Below the pieces are notes generated by a model. That model did not search any database and was not told the DNA's origin. It saw only the letters and a list, made by a program, of their open reading frames with translations. Made by a program: the position numbers and the translations under genes. Shown here piece by piece: positions 1-8,665 of a stretch of 64,000 bases of DNA. Where the stretch lies: assembly GCA_934230325.1 (NCBI GenBank), contig CAKQEP010000010.1:1-64000 (forward strand). The letters are read 5' to 3'. Positions within the stretch are counted from its first letter, which is position 1; each line of letters begins with the position of its first letter. The DNA is from an uncultured Clostridia bacterium (GTDB lineage Bacteria > Bacillota > Clostridia > Christensenellales > CAG-314).

Positions 1-11
1 GGCTATTTTTT

Positions 12-300
12 AAAGTGTCATTGCGAACAAAAAATTTACCATTAGAAAAATTTTGTCCTTATGAAGTAAATTTTTTGCGTGGCAATCCCGCGGAAGCGAA
101 CCTCGTCGCAGGCACCGCCCAAAGGCTTGTCGGTATATGTTCATATACCGCCTTCGCCCTACAGCGGGCTGCTCCTCTCCAACAAAATGCAAGCATTTTG
201 TTGGGTTTTAGTATTATCAACTTAAAAAATCGCTCCTCGCTTTTGAGAAGTAAAAACACCCCCGCGCGGAGATATACAACTCGGTTTTGCTCGATTGGTT
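12..300. repeat. Mosaic repeat block 1
   Basis: Gene-free DNA at the left edge. Positions 17-87 form a hairpin module (outer ATTGC/GCAAT ends, inner AAAAAATTTAC/GTAAATTTTTT arms). Positions 113-205 hold a reverse copy of the structured element with the head stem CCAACAAAATGC. Positions 209-245 hold half of a GAGCGATTTTTT-type module. Short open frames on both strands here are repeat artefacts. Confidence 0.85.
113..205 (-). repeat. Head-hairpin structured element, copy 1
   Basis: Reverse-oriented copy of an element seen six times in the window. Read on the minus strand it starts with CCAACAAAATGC-TT-GCATTTTGTTGG, then GAGAGGAGCAGCCCGC, a GCCC/GGGC hairpin, a GGTATAT/ATATACC hairpin and a GCC-TTTG-GGC hairpin. 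It lies beyond the 3' end of the surface-protein gene and its terminator. Confidence 0.8.
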
Positions 301-317
301 TGTTCACAACAATAAAA

Positions 318-341
318 AGAGTAGGATAACGCTCCTACTCT
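318..341 (-). terminator. Intrinsic terminator of the surface-protein gene
   Basis: A 9-bp stem (AGAGTAGGA at 318-326, TCCTACTCT at 333-341) with a 6-nt loop is followed on the minus strand by TTTTTATT. It lies about 50 nt past the stop codon of the minus-strand gene that ends at 391. Confidence 0.85.
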
Positions 342-390
342 CTTTAAATATTTAATAGTTTTTTTCGCTTTATTGTTTATATCGTTGCGA

Positions 391-3300
391 TTATTTGTTT
401 TTTGAACCGCCTTTAAAGGCTGCGGCAAGGTCTGCAAAGGTCTTTTTCTTAACGACAAACCACACTATCGCAAATCCGCCGAGTCCTATTACAACCACCG
501 AGCCGATTACGATTCCCGCAATTGCGCCGCCGTTTAAACCTTTCTTTGGGGGTTTTGGAGTGGTATTTCCGTTGCCGTTGTCGGTACCGCCGGTAGAGCC
601 GCCGCCGGAAACTGTTTCCCAAATTGCGTAAAAGGTTGTATCTTTGGTCAGGTCAAAGTCGGGCGTATCAATAATTTTTCCGTCTGCGCTCGTTGACCAG
701 CCTTTAAACCGTTTGCCGGTGGGGGCAGTAAAGCCGTTTTGCGGCAACGTGAAAGATTCTCCTTGTTTGACAATTTGCGCGTTCATTACCCCCGAGCCGC
801 CGTTGGCGTCAAAGGTTGCTTTAAAGGTTTTGGCGGACACCAAAGCGAAAGGAGAAAACTCGCTTGCAGAAAGGGTTACCGTGCCTTCTTCTTGGTTTAC
901 GGTGACGGGTTTGTGCCCTACGCCGTACAAATCCGTACCAAACTCCGTCACGTGAGCCACAAACATTTTGCCGTCGGCGATTGCTTTGGCGTATTCTGCT
1001 CCGACGTTAAGGGTAAGGGTAGCCGTTGCGCCGCCCGTCAGTTGGTAACGATTTCCGTCGGCGTCCACCAGCGAAATATCGTAAAGTTGTTGTACGTTAA
1101 AGTCGTTGGTTGCCGCCAGCACGTTGACGATATAAGGATTGACGTTGTTTTGCAAGTCTACGGTATAGGCTTGCGCGTTTACGCCGTCTACTTCCGCCAC
1201 GACCACGCTTTTAACAATGCCCGTGTTGGTGATGATAAGCGGCGCGTTGTCCGCGTCTTGGCACTCGCATCTTTTTGCGTCGCAAGAAGTATCGGTTGAC
1301 GGGAGCGTACAACATCCGCATTTTGCGCAAGTATGAACGCAATACTTTTTAAAGTATCCCGTTATCGCGATATTTGCGGGGAAAGACGCTCCTTCGCCGC
1401 CGCCTTTACCTTTGCCGCCGCCTTTTCCGCCGCCGCTTATGTAAAAGGCGTTGCCGTTTTTGTCGTATTCCTGAACCTCTAAAGCCGTTCCGTCGCCGTC
1501 AGCGTCGGAAAGCGTCCATCTGCTCAATTCGCGCGGGTTGGTCGGGTCTGCAATCGCCCAAACCATACTGTCGTCGGCAACTCTTACGCAAGACGTCGCA
1601 ACGCCGCCGTAATTTGCGCGAACCAAACCGTTTGTTGCGGTCACGTCGTGCGTGTTTATGACCAAAACGGGAAGCGAAGTTTCTGCGCTCCAAACCGCCG
1701 TAACTTCATTTTCCCGACTGTTGTCGGATATTGTCATCGTATAGGTCGTATCGGTAGAAACGACGGTATAACTTTTTCCGTACGGGGTCCATTCCGTGCG
1801 GCACCACCCCAAAAAGTTGGGGTATGCGGTTGCGTCGCTGCTCTCTGTGGTAAAGGTAACTTGCAAACCGACTACCAACCGCCCGCCGTTAAAGACTTCG
1901 CCGTCTTTTTTGACGACGCCGTGCTCTGCTCTTACGTCAACGTAAATATCTTTATCCTCGTAAATTACGCTATACTCCGCGTCTGCCTTGCAGTAAATTC
2001 TTCTTTCCGTGACGGCGTTGCCGTCGGCGTCTACTATTCCCGCTACCTGCTTGCCTTCCGGCGTTTGTTTGCTGTCAGAACGCAAATTTATCACAGTGTC
2101 GTAAACCACGTCAACGTCGTTGTATTTTTCTATGCTCCACTTTTCCCAGCCTTCTTCTATGACAAAATAGCCGCCGTTGACCTTAATGTGAACGGTTTTG
2201 TCCTTAAACACCGCGCGAAGCGTCGTAACGTCGGTCACGGACGGCGTCCACGACTCCTCGTCCGTGCAAAACTCCCACTTGTGCGTGTACGGATCGTATT
2301 TTTCCCAGTGGCTAAACAGTTTGCCCGTCGGCACGGTGTTGTGATACACGGTGCGGTTTTCTGCGCTCGAGTCTTTGCTCGTCATACCAAAGTACCCGCC
2401 GTCGTCGTACACGCCTTGATATTTTCCGTTGCCGACGTAATAACTGTAATGCGTTATTTTATCTCTGTCGGGCGCGGCAAATGGGAAAGCGTCTACTTCC
2501 CGATAACTTATTTGGGCGGTTTCTCCGCCGCCTGCGTATCTCACGCAAACGTTGCGGTCGTCAACGTACAAACTATGTATTCTGTTGCCGTCGTTGTAAT
2601 CATAAGCCCTTAACGGTTTGTCCCAACCTTCTAAAACGGCATCGGAATTTTTTAATTCCATCTTGTCGAATTTGCCGTCGTTGTACAGCGTTTCAAAATA
2701 CCTGTACCCGCAAGAAATCGTGTAGTAAAAGTTGGAAACGGACAGCCCGTTGTCGTACTCGTAAATGTTTGACCAGTGCATTATAAGGTCGAGAAACTCT
2801 TGACGATTGTCAACGTAACACAAAATTCCGTAATAATCCGATTCTGCCGAACCGTACCGACTGTCGGGAACAAAGGACGTTTTGTCGCTGTTAAACTTGC
2901 CGCTCCTTACGTAAACGGGGCTGTTTTCCCCTTTGTCCACCCAAAGCAAAGCAAATCCCGTACTGCTTGCGTCACGCTTGACGGCGTAGTAATAAGCGTC
3001 GTCGCCGATATAATGCTCCTCTACTCTCGCGCGATTTAAACCGCTGCTTGTGCCGTAAGGAGAAGTGCGTTTGAGCATAAAATGTTGCGTTTTTCCCGCC
3101 GTCGCTTTGGGAAGTTCTGCCGCGATATACTCTTTTTCCGGCCCGAACGCGTCTCCTTCCGTGCATTTAAGGCGGCGAATACCCGTTTTGCCGTCTTTTG
3201 CTTCTTTTACAATGTCGTAATCGGAGTCTTTAGGACTGTAAGGAAAAGAGTGTTCTGCCGTTTTTTCTATCGGCTCGGTTTTGGTCGCGCCGCAGTTGTA

Positions 3301-3912
3301 GCACAAAAAAGTCTTTACGCCTTCCTTGCCGTGAGTCGGCTCGACGGTGACTTTGCCGTCGTTCCAGTTGTGTTGTTCCTTTGCGGAATAGGAACAATAA
3401 TTGCAATGTTTTACGTGGTACTGCTCGTCTGATTTTTCATAATCGCAATCGTGGTCATAACGCCCTTGCTCGTACCTGAACTCTTTGAGTCCCTTTTGTT
3501 GGTCAACCCTTACCAAAATGGAAAAGTCAACGCACAACTCTCCCTTTTTGTAGGTCGTCCACTCGCCGTAATTCCCTTTAAAGTCGGAAAATACGGGATA
3601 AAACGCCACGTCGCGTTCTACCAGAGTTTTGAAAGATTGTTGCGGAACGGTCGTGCCGTCGTCGCTGCGCCAGCACTCAAAAGTGTGACCTTGCCATTTT
3701 GTTTGGTCAAGTTTAATTTCCACCACTTTGCCCGCGCGTACCGATTTTTCGCCCGTTGCGCCGTCTATCACGCCGCCGTGCGCCACTACGGCGCAGACTT
3801 TGGGGGAAGAACCGCTCTCGACGTCGGCAAAAGCGACGGGCGCGCACACCGCCAGCAAGCAAAGCGCAACCGCCATCGCAAGAACGATTAACGTTGTGAT
3901 TTTTTGTTTCAT
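391..3912 (-). CDS. Large secreted surface protein, InlB-repeat type, C-terminal membrane anchor
   Basis: 1173 residues. An N-terminal signal peptide (about residues 1-29, ending ...PVAFA) indicates export. A Cys/His segment near residue 170-215 (HCNYC...CYNCG, then EHSF) is the tandem Cys-ribbon motif often seen in surface proteins of gut Firmicutes. Another Cys-rich stretch (CVHTCAKCGCC) lies near residue 890. Near residue 1050-1115 a FDANGGSG...GWSTSADG...FYAIW unit matches the InlB/Listeria-Bacteroides beta-grasp repeat. The C-terminus has a Gly-rich linker, one membrane helix (AIAGIVIGSVVVIGLG) and a Lys-rich tail; there is no LPxTG, so anchoring is by the membrane helix. AAGGAG lies 12 nt before the ATG. 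The gene is monocistronic, with its own promoter and terminator. An adhesin or surface-layer role is inference from domain type. Confidence 0.8.
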   Translation of the reverse strand: MKQKITTLIVLAMAVALCLLAVCAPVAFADVESGSSPKVCAVVAHGGVIDGATGEKSVRAGKVVEIKLDQTKWQGHTFECWRSDDGTTVPQQSFKTLVERDVAFYPVFSDFKGNYGEWTTYKKGELCVDFSILVRVDQQKGLKEFRYEQGRYDHDCDYEKSDEQYHVKHCNYCSYSAKEQHNWNDGKVTVEPTHGKEGVKTFLCYNCGATKTEPIEKTAEHSFPYSPKDSDYDIVKEAKDGKTGIRRLKCTEGDAFGPEKEYIAAELPKATAGKTQHFMLKRTSPYGTSSGLNRARVEEHYIGDDAYYYAVKRDASSTGFALLWVDKGENSPVYVRSGKFNSDKTSFVPDSRYGSAESDYYGILCYVDNRQEFLDLIMHWSNIYEYDNGLSVSNFYYTISCGYRYFETLYNDGKFDKMELKNSDAVLEGWDKPLRAYDYNDGNRIHSLYVDDRNVCVRYAGGGETAQISYREVDAFPFAAPDRDKITHYSYYVGNGKYQGVYDDGGYFGMTSKDSSAENRTVYHNTVPTGKLFSHWEKYDPYTHKWEFCTDEESWTPSVTDVTTLRAVFKDKTVHIKVNGGYFVIEEGWEKWSIEKYNDVDVVYDTVINLRSDSKQTPEGKQVAGIVDADGNAVTERRIYCKADAEYSVIYEDKDIYVDVRAEHGVVKKDGEVFNGGRLVVGLQVTFTTESSDATAYPNFLGWCRTEWTPYGKSYTVVSTDTTYTMTISDNSRENEVTAVWSAETSLPVLVINTHDVTATNGLVRANYGGVATSCVRVADDSMVWAIADPTNPRELSRWTLSDADGDGTALEVQEYDKNGNAFYISGGGKGGGKGKGGGEGASFPANIAITGYFKKYCVHTCAKCGCCTLPSTDTSCDAKRCECQDADNAPLIITNTGIVKSVVVAEVDGVNAQAYTVDLQNNVNPYIVNVLAATNDFNVQQLYDISLVDADGNRYQLTGGATATLTLNVGAEYAKAIADGKMFVAHVTEFGTDLYGVGHKPVTVNQEEGTVTLSASEFSPFALVSAKTFKATFDANGGSGVMNAQIVKQGESFTLPQNGFTAPTGKRFKGWSTSADGKIIDTPDFDLTKDTTFYAIWETVSGGGSTGGTDNGNGNTTPKPPKKGLNGGAIAGIVIGSVVVIGLGGFAIVWFVVKKKTFADLAAAFKGGSKNK

Positions 3913-4007
3913 AATCTGTTTTCTCCTTGTTTTATTTAATAAACGCCGCCGTAAATTTTAACCGAATCTCGTTGTCGTTTTTTACAAAAGATACGTTTTA
4001 CAACTGT

Positions 4008-4036
4008 ATTTTAGCACAGCTTTCTCAAAAAATCAA
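4008..4036 (-). promoter_or_regulatory. Promoter of the surface-protein gene
   Basis: On the minus strand TTGATT (4031-4036) and TAAAAT (4008-4013) are separated by 17 nt, with a TG dinucleotide giving an extended -10 element. It is about 95 nt upstream of the ATG at 3912. Confidence 0.75.
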
Positions 4037-4301
4037 GTACGTATGCAAATTTTTTACGCAAAAATCCAAACCGCATTGCCGCTTGCACAAGGTACGCTTC
4101 CGCTTGTCTTGCCACGTCGCGATTTTTTTGTCGATTAGTATTATCAACTTAAAAAATCGCTCCTCGCAATGACACTCTAAAAAACAGCCGCTTTAAAGTA
4201 CCTACTACTTGCAATGTGTAAAGTAATATCTTTATAAACGAGCGAAAGTGCCTTACTTGTCATTATGAGGAAAAAATTTGCAATGGTAGTACCCCTAAAA
4301 A

Positions 4302-4403
4302 CCCAACAAAATGCTTGCATTTTGTTGGAGAGGAGCAGCCCGCTGTAGGGCGTAGGCGGTATATGAATATATGCCGACAAGCCTTTGGGCGGCGCTGCGA
4401 CGA
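4302..4403 (+). repeat. Head-hairpin structured element, copy 2
   Basis: Begins with CCAACAAAATGC-TT-GCATTTTGTTGG and contains GGTATAT-GAAT-ATATGCC, where a T-G pair supports plus as the RNA sense. Ends GCTGCGACGA. Confidence 0.8.
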
Positions 4404-4535
4404 AATCGCACGGAAGTGAACCTCGTGCAGACAAAGGGTAAACACGCACTTTACTATATGCGTGGAGGTAAAAACCACAACGGCTATCATTTGTTGTTGC
4501 CGCCAAAAAGTTTAGATGTTCGCAACCCCTAAAAA

Positions 4536-4640
4536 CCGTCAAAATGCTTGCATTTTGACGGAGAGGAGCAGCCCGCTGTAGGGCGTAGGCGGTATATGAA
4601 TATATATACCGACAAGCCTTTGGGCGGCGCTGCGACGAGG
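4536..4640 (+). repeat. Head-hairpin structured element, copy 3
   Basis: Same element as copy 2, but the head stem reads CCGTCAAAATGC/GCATTTTGACGG. Two base pairs differ from copy 2 and both sides changed, so pairing is kept. The rest is nearly identical. Confidence 0.8.
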
Positions 4641-4792
4641 ACCGCTTCCGCGAGATTGCCACGTCGCGATTTTTTTGTCGATTAGTATTATCAACTTAAA
4701 AAATCGCTCCTCGCAATGACACTTTAAAAAACACCACCGCGAGGAGATTACACAATTCGGTTTTGCTCGGATAAAAGGACAAAAAAAGTTTT

Positions 4793-5971
4793 TTAGGGCT
4801 TTTTTCTTTTGTTTTTGGGTAGAGTGACTTCAAAAACCGCGCCGTTGCGGTTGTAGGCTCTGATGTCCCCGCTGTACAGTTTTATTATTTCTTTGGTCAA
4901 TGCAAGGCCTATGCCGGTATTGCCGTTTTTGCCCGTATAAAACCGCTCGAATATGTGCGGAACGTCTTCTTTGGAGATTCCGTCGCCGTCGTCGGATATT
5001 TTTAATACTATTTTATCGTTTTCTTCTTTGCAAGACACCGTAACGCAGGTTTTGCAGTGTCGCAACGCGTTGGCAACAAGGTTGGATACGGCTTTTCTCA
5101 TTTGGTTTTGGTCGCACAACGTCGTTACGTCGTCGCGCAAATCTATTTTGAGTTGTTTTTGGTTGTTTTTAAAGGCGGGAGCAAAGGAACAAGCAACGCT
5201 GTTTATTACGTCCGACAGATTGATGGTTTCCACTTCCGTCGTAGTTTGCGCCGAATCTATTTTGGACAGCGCGAGCAATTCTTCTATGAGCGCGGTCATT
5301 CTGTCGCTTTCTTCAAGGATAACGCTTGCGGATTTTGTCGTCGGCAAAACTCCCGTCACAATCCCTTCCGCATACCCCTGAATCGCCATCAGCGGCGTTT
5401 TTAGTTCGTGCGAGGCGTTTTGAAAAAAAGATTGTCTGATTTCCTGCGCGGACTCGATGGTTTTGCCGAGTTTAAGACCTATGGCGCACACGACTGCTCC
5501 GACGACTACAATCACCCCTCCAAACAAAAGATTGAGCCATTTGACGTAGTTGAGAATGGAGCGAATATCGACGTACAGCGCGTACTCGTACTTTTCTGAC
5601 AAATCATCATCGGACGTATAAACCGCCAAAACGATGTCGCGATTTTTATCTTTCATACGATAAAACTCGCCGTTGACGGGTTTTTTGTCGGCGCAAAACG
5701 CCAAAACGGCTTTTTCCGTTTCGGTAAGATACACCATATCGTCTATTACTTGGTCGATTTCCAGATATCCGACGCCGGAACTCAAAAAGTTTGAGCCTTT
5801 GCTTTCGTTTTCCTCCTCGTCAAACTCGCCGTATTCTCTCAAAATGGCTTTTTTTGCCTGCCTTTCCAAGTCTTTGGGGATTGCGACGTTGACGACAAAA
5901 AGCAGCGCGCAAAGGATAAGCGCGACCGAGCACAGGCAGGTAAACAAAATTTTTAGTTTAATCCGAGTCAT
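4793..5971 (-). CDS. Sensor histidine kinase
   Basis: 392 residues. A membrane helix (about 8-30), an extracytoplasmic domain of about 115 residues, a second helix (about 147-168), then HisKA and HATPase domains. The phospho-acceptor is H188 in the H-box (NASHELKTPL). The N-box (NLVANALRHC), G1 (DDGDGIS), F (FERFY) and G2 (GNTGIGLAL) boxes are all present, so it should be an active kinase. Its start codon overlaps the response-regulator stop (TGATG), which implies translational coupling. It is the last gene of a lipoprotein-regulator-kinase operon. The sensed signal is unknown; the adjacent lipoprotein and the thiol-redox operon next door make an envelope metal or redox cue a reasonable guess. 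Confidence 0.92.
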   Translation of the reverse strand: MTRIKLKILFTCLCSVALILCALLFVVNVAIPKDLERQAKKAILREYGEFDEEENESKGSNFLSSGVGYLEIDQVIDDMVYLTETEKAVLAFCADKKPVNGEFYRMKDKNRDIVLAVYTSDDDLSEKYEYALYVDIRSILNYVKWLNLLFGGVIVVVGAVVCAIGLKLGKTIESAQEIRQSFFQNASHELKTPLMAIQGYAEGIVTGVLPTTKSASVILEESDRMTALIEELLALSKIDSAQTTTEVETINLSDVINSVACSFAPAFKNNQKQLKIDLRDDVTTLCDQNQMRKAVSNLVANALRHCKTCVTVSCKEENDKIVLKISDDGDGISKEDVPHIFERFYTGKNGNTGIGLALTKEIIKLYSGDIRAYNRNGAVFEVTLPKNKRKKP

Positions 5972-6669
5972 CAGTCTTTCTCCGTCGATTTAAGTTTGTA
6001 GCCGTACCCCCACACCGTTTCTATGGTAACAAGGCTTTTTGCGGCGGACAGTTTTTTTCTTATTCTTCTGATTGTTTCGTCAATGGCGCGCGTTTCCGTG
6101 TCCTCGCTAAACCCCCAGATTTCGTCAAGAAGGCTGTCCCGCGAATGAGTTTTTTGCGGCTCTTTAATCATAAACGCCAACACGCTCATTTCCGTTTTTG
6201 TCAGCGGAACGACGGTTTTGCCCGCGCAAACGGAGTGTTGGTCCTGCGAATAGGTCAAATCGGCAAAGGTATACGTTGCGTTTTTGTCCTTTTTTGCGCC
6301 GCTCATTTCCGCCCTTCTCAAAAGGGCTTTTACGCGCATCAAAAGCATTGTCGGTCTAAACGGTTTTGTAAGGTAATCGTCGCCGCCCAACGTTATTCCG
6401 TTGACGTAATCGAGTTCGCCGTCTTTTGCCGTCAACAAAATTATCGGCACGGAAGAAAATTTTCTCAACTCTTTGACGCACTCGATTCCGTCGCGCCCCG
6501 ACATCATAATATCCAAAATCACGAGGTCGGAAGGCGTTTTTTCAAAAGCAAAAAGAAGCGAGTCGCCCGTTTCAAACGCGCTCACTTCGTACCCGTCGCT
6601 TTCCAAAAAGTTTTTTAGCAGTTCTCTGATGTTTTTTTCGTCGTCGGCAATATAAATTTTGTAAGCCAT
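5971..6669 (-). CDS. OmpR/PhoB-family response regulator
   Basis: 232 residues. The receiver domain has the acidic pair D9-D10, phospho-acceptor D53 (VILDIMMSGRDG), the Thr in LLTAKD and the Lys in YLTKPF. The C-terminal winged helix carries the OmpR-type RAIDETIRRIRKKL recognition helix and the WGYGYKL hairpin. The partner kinase is encoded directly downstream with a one-base overlap. Family members bind direct repeats with an 11-bp period; two perfect TTTGCAACAAT units at 7629-7650, upstream of the operon's first gene, are a candidate autoregulatory site. Confidence 0.95.
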   Translation of the reverse strand: MAYKIYIADDEKNIRELLKNFLESDGYEVSAFETGDSLLFAFEKTPSDLVILDIMMSGRDGIECVKELRKFSSVPIILLTAKDGELDYVNGITLGGDDYLTKPFRPTMLLMRVKALLRRAEMSGAKKDKNATYTFADLTYSQDQHSVCAGKTVVPLTKTEMSVLAFMIKEPQKTHSRDSLLDEIWGFSEDTETRAIDETIRRIRKKLSAAKSLVTIETVWGYGYKLKSTEKD

Positions 6670-6690
6670 AATATCCCCTTAATGCGCAAT

Positions 6691-6712
6691 GGCGTTGCGA
6701 ATCCGCAACGCC
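6691..6712 (-). other. Intercistronic hairpin between lipoprotein and response regulator
   Basis: Perfect 9-bp GC-rich stem GGCGTTGCG/CGCAACGCC with a 4-nt loop, 22 nt before the regulator start codon. No U-run follows on the minus strand, so it is not a classic terminator. It could stabilise the lipoprotein mRNA or lower read-through into the regulator genes. Confidence 0.6.
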
Positions 6713-6746
6713 TGTTGGCAGGTAATTTTTTATTTTTGCGCGGTTT

Positions 6747-7532
6747 TTACCATCTTCCGCAGTTTGCGCCGCAAGTTTCGTAGAGTTGAGCCGAAATCTC
6801 GTCAAGTTTTGCAAGGTCATCGAGAAGCAGTTGTTTTTCTTCGGCGGAAAGAACGGAGAGTTCCGCTATGTATTTTGCTTCGTCAAAGTTTGCGTAGTCA
6901 AAGTCGTCGTCGAGTTGGTCGTAGGACGCAAAAACCTTGTCCCAAAGGTCGGCGCGAGCGTCCATAATCTCGTCAAACTGCTTTTTGAGCGCTTGAATTT
7001 TGTCGTTTTTTTGCTCTGCTTCCTCGCACGCTTTACCAAAGTTGTCGCCAAAAAAGTTTTCGTCGTCTTCGATAAAGGTCATGCCGCAGTTGCCGTCCGC
7101 AAAATAGTTTTGGTCGTTTTCTACAAAGTCGCAGTTGCCGCAATCGCCTTCGCAATCCTTTTGAACTTCTACCGCAGATTCGTTTGTTACGTAGTTAAAC
7201 TCTTCGTAAAGTTTGCTTGCGAGAGAAAGGCTCTTTTTGCCGGTAGCGGGAATTTCTTGCACTTGCTTTTCCTTGCAGACGGTGCAGGAACGGGTTTTTT
7301 GCCCTTTGGTCGTTGCGGTCGGCTCTTTTGTCGTTACCCACTTGTCAAAGGTGTGCTTGGCTTTGTCTTTGACGCTCTTGCAGCCTTTGTCGGTGCAGGA
7401 ATGCCAGTGGTAGTTTTTGTCGGTTGACCATTTGCTGTCGTAGTTGTGCTTCTTTTTGCCGCAGGCGGCAAACAGCGACGCTCCTACTACAAGGGCAAGG
7501 ACGAGAGAGAACACAGTAAGAATTTTTTTCAT
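6747..7532 (-). CDS. Cys-rich lipoprotein, first gene of a two-component operon
   Basis: 261 residues. A lipoprotein signal peptide ends in the lipobox LFAAC, so C24 is the predicted lipidated residue. Residues about 35-95 carry a HWHSC...GC...HTF motif followed by SCTVC, the Cys-ribbon module also found in the surface protein ending at 391. The second half is acidic and unfamiliar, with CEGDCGNC near the middle and CGANCGRW at the very C-terminus, hinting at metal or disulfide chemistry. Downstream genes are the response regulator (77-nt gap) and kinase. An accessory sensor role is inference from position only. Confidence 0.75.
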   Translation of the reverse strand: MKKILTVFSLVLALVVGASLFAACGKKKHNYDSKWSTDKNYHWHSCTDKGCKSVKDKAKHTFDKWVTTKEPTATTKGQKTRSCTVCKEKQVQEIPATGKKSLSLASKLYEEFNYVTNESAVEVQKDCEGDCGNCDFVENDQNYFADGNCGMTFIEDDENFFGDNFGKACEEAEQKNDKIQALKKQFDEIMDARADLWDKVFASYDQLDDDFDYANFDEAKYIAELSVLSAEEKQLLLDDLAKLDEISAQLYETCGANCGRW

Positions 7533-7628
7533 GATTTTGATACTCCTTTTTTTTTATTTGCAAGCCTCTTGCTTACGTGTAAAGAATATCGGATTTAACC
7601 TAAAAAATCCCCGAAAACCTGCGGCATA

Positions 7629-7650
7629 TTTGCAACAATTTTGCAACAAT
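7629..7650. promoter_or_regulatory. Perfect 11-bp tandem repeat, candidate response-regulator box
   Basis: TTTGCAACAAT occurs twice head to tail in the trxA-lipoprotein intergenic region, about 100 nt upstream of the lipoprotein ATG. An 11-bp direct-repeat period is typical of OmpR/PhoB-family sites. No clear -10/-35 pair could be assigned next to it. Confidence 0.5.
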
Positions 7651-7666
7651 TACCTTTTTTTGCCCT

Positions 7667-7984
7667 TTAAACGTGCTTTTCTATTATTTTTTCTATTTCC
7701 GACGCGGCTTTATACCCCGCAAAAGACGTCACGACGCCGCCGTTTTTAAAAAATATAACCGTCGGAATACTCGTTATGCCGTACTTGACGGCAAGTTCTT
7801 CTTCCTTATCCACGTCGATTTTTAAAACTTTGATTTTTCCGAAGTACTTTTTTTCGATTTCTTCCAAAACGGGAGCAAGCATCTTGCAAGGTCCGCACCA
7901 CGTAGCGTAAAAATCTGCCAAAACGAGAGTTTTTGCCGCCATTACTTCTTGATTAAAATTTTCGTTGTTTACGTTGATTATCAT
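7667..7984 (-). CDS. trxA: Thioredoxin
   Basis: 105 residues, the usual thioredoxin length, with the active site WCGPC (C30 and C33), the conserved Asp in LADFYA and the cis-Pro loop (GITSIPTVIFF). It is a cytosolic dithiol reductant. AAGGAGG precedes the ATG. It follows ccdA and tlpA in the same direction after a 113-nt gap, and can be seen as the cytosolic electron donor that feeds CcdA, which in turn reduces the TlpA-like protein outside the membrane. Confidence 0.93.
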   Translation of the reverse strand: MIINVNNENFNQEVMAAKTLVLADFYATWCGPCKMLAPVLEEIEKKYFGKIKVLKIDVDKEEELAVKYGITSIPTVIFFKNGGVVTSFAGYKAASEIEKIIEKHV

Positions 7985-8097
7985 TTTTTGTAATCCTCCT
8001 TTATTTGTGTTTTTGTCTGTTTTGTTTTGCCGCCCGTATTAAATCGGTCGGTCGATTGTTTGTTGTTTGGTTGTTTGTTTATTATTCGGTCGATTTT

Positions 8098-8652
8098 TTA
8101 CTTGTTTAATAGTTGCGTTATATAGTTTCTTAAAACCGCCTCGCTCATAGAGCCTACTCGCTGCGCCCCGACGTTGCCTTTGGCAGTTATAAACACCGTC
8201 ACGGGGATAGAAGACACCGAGTACGCGTTTGCGCCGCTGTTAGTATCGTCAAAGTACAGCGGGAATGTGTAGCCGTTTTCCTTTACAAAGTCGATAACGC
8301 GGTCTTTGAGTTCTCCGGACAGGTTTACCATCAAAAACCTCACCCTGCCCTTGTACTCTTTGGCGAGTTTGTCAAAGTGCGGGAGTTCTGACCGACACGG
8401 GCCGCACCACGACGCCCAAAAGTTGATGACTATGGGCTGGCCGATAAAATCGGACAACTTGACCGTTTTTCCGTCTTTGTCGGTGACGGTAAAGTCCTTG
8501 TAGTTTCCTTTATCTTGAATGGACGGCGTTTGCCCTTGCGGATTAACTTTGCCCGACAGTTTTTTGTATCCGAAGTACGCGCCGACAACCGCGCCAACAA
8601 ACAGCACGGCAAACAGTACCGTCAACAAGATAGTTTTGACTTTTTTGGTCAT
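8098..8652 (-). CDS. Membrane-anchored TlpA/ResA-like thiol-disulfide oxidoreductase
   Basis: 184 residues. One N-terminal membrane helix (about residues 6-28) anchors an extracytoplasmic thioredoxin fold with active site SWCGPC (C83, C86) and the family's NFWASWCGPCRSELP signature. The cis-Pro is in SSIPVTVFI. Family members reduce disulfides outside the membrane, for example in apocytochromes or other secreted thiols. No cytochrome c maturation gene is nearby, so the targets may be Cys-rich envelope proteins. It starts 13 nt after the ccdA stop, with AGGAGG. Confidence 0.9.
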   Translation of the reverse strand: MTKKVKTILLTVLFAVLFVGAVVGAYFGYKKLSGKVNPQGQTPSIQDKGNYKDFTVTDKDGKTVKLSDFIGQPIVINFWASWCGPCRSELPHFDKLAKEYKGRVRFLMVNLSGELKDRVIDFVKENGYTFPLYFDDTNSGANAYSVSSIPVTVFITAKGNVGAQRVGSMSEAVLRNYITQLLNK

Positions 8653-8665
8653 GTTTTTAAACCTC

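Larger units (their letters stand above)
4060..4760. repeat. Mosaic repeat block 2
   Basis: Gene-free region between the surface-protein promoter and the histidine kinase 3' end. Complete GAGCGATTTTTT-type hairpin modules lie at 4108-4173 and 4653-4720. Half of an AAAAAATTTGC-type module lies at about 4257-4285. Two direct copies of the head-hairpin element lie at 4302-4403 and 4536-4640. Spacer phrases (CGCGGAAGCG, GTGCAGACAAAGGG) recur in other blocks. Confidence 0.85.

Noticed and set aside
15..329. Open frames of 60-160 codons on both strands in repeat blocks (for example 15-329, 4177-4662, 28381-28617)
   Set aside because: They read through the structured repeats, several encode the same repeat-derived peptide in different blocks, and none has a ribosome site.
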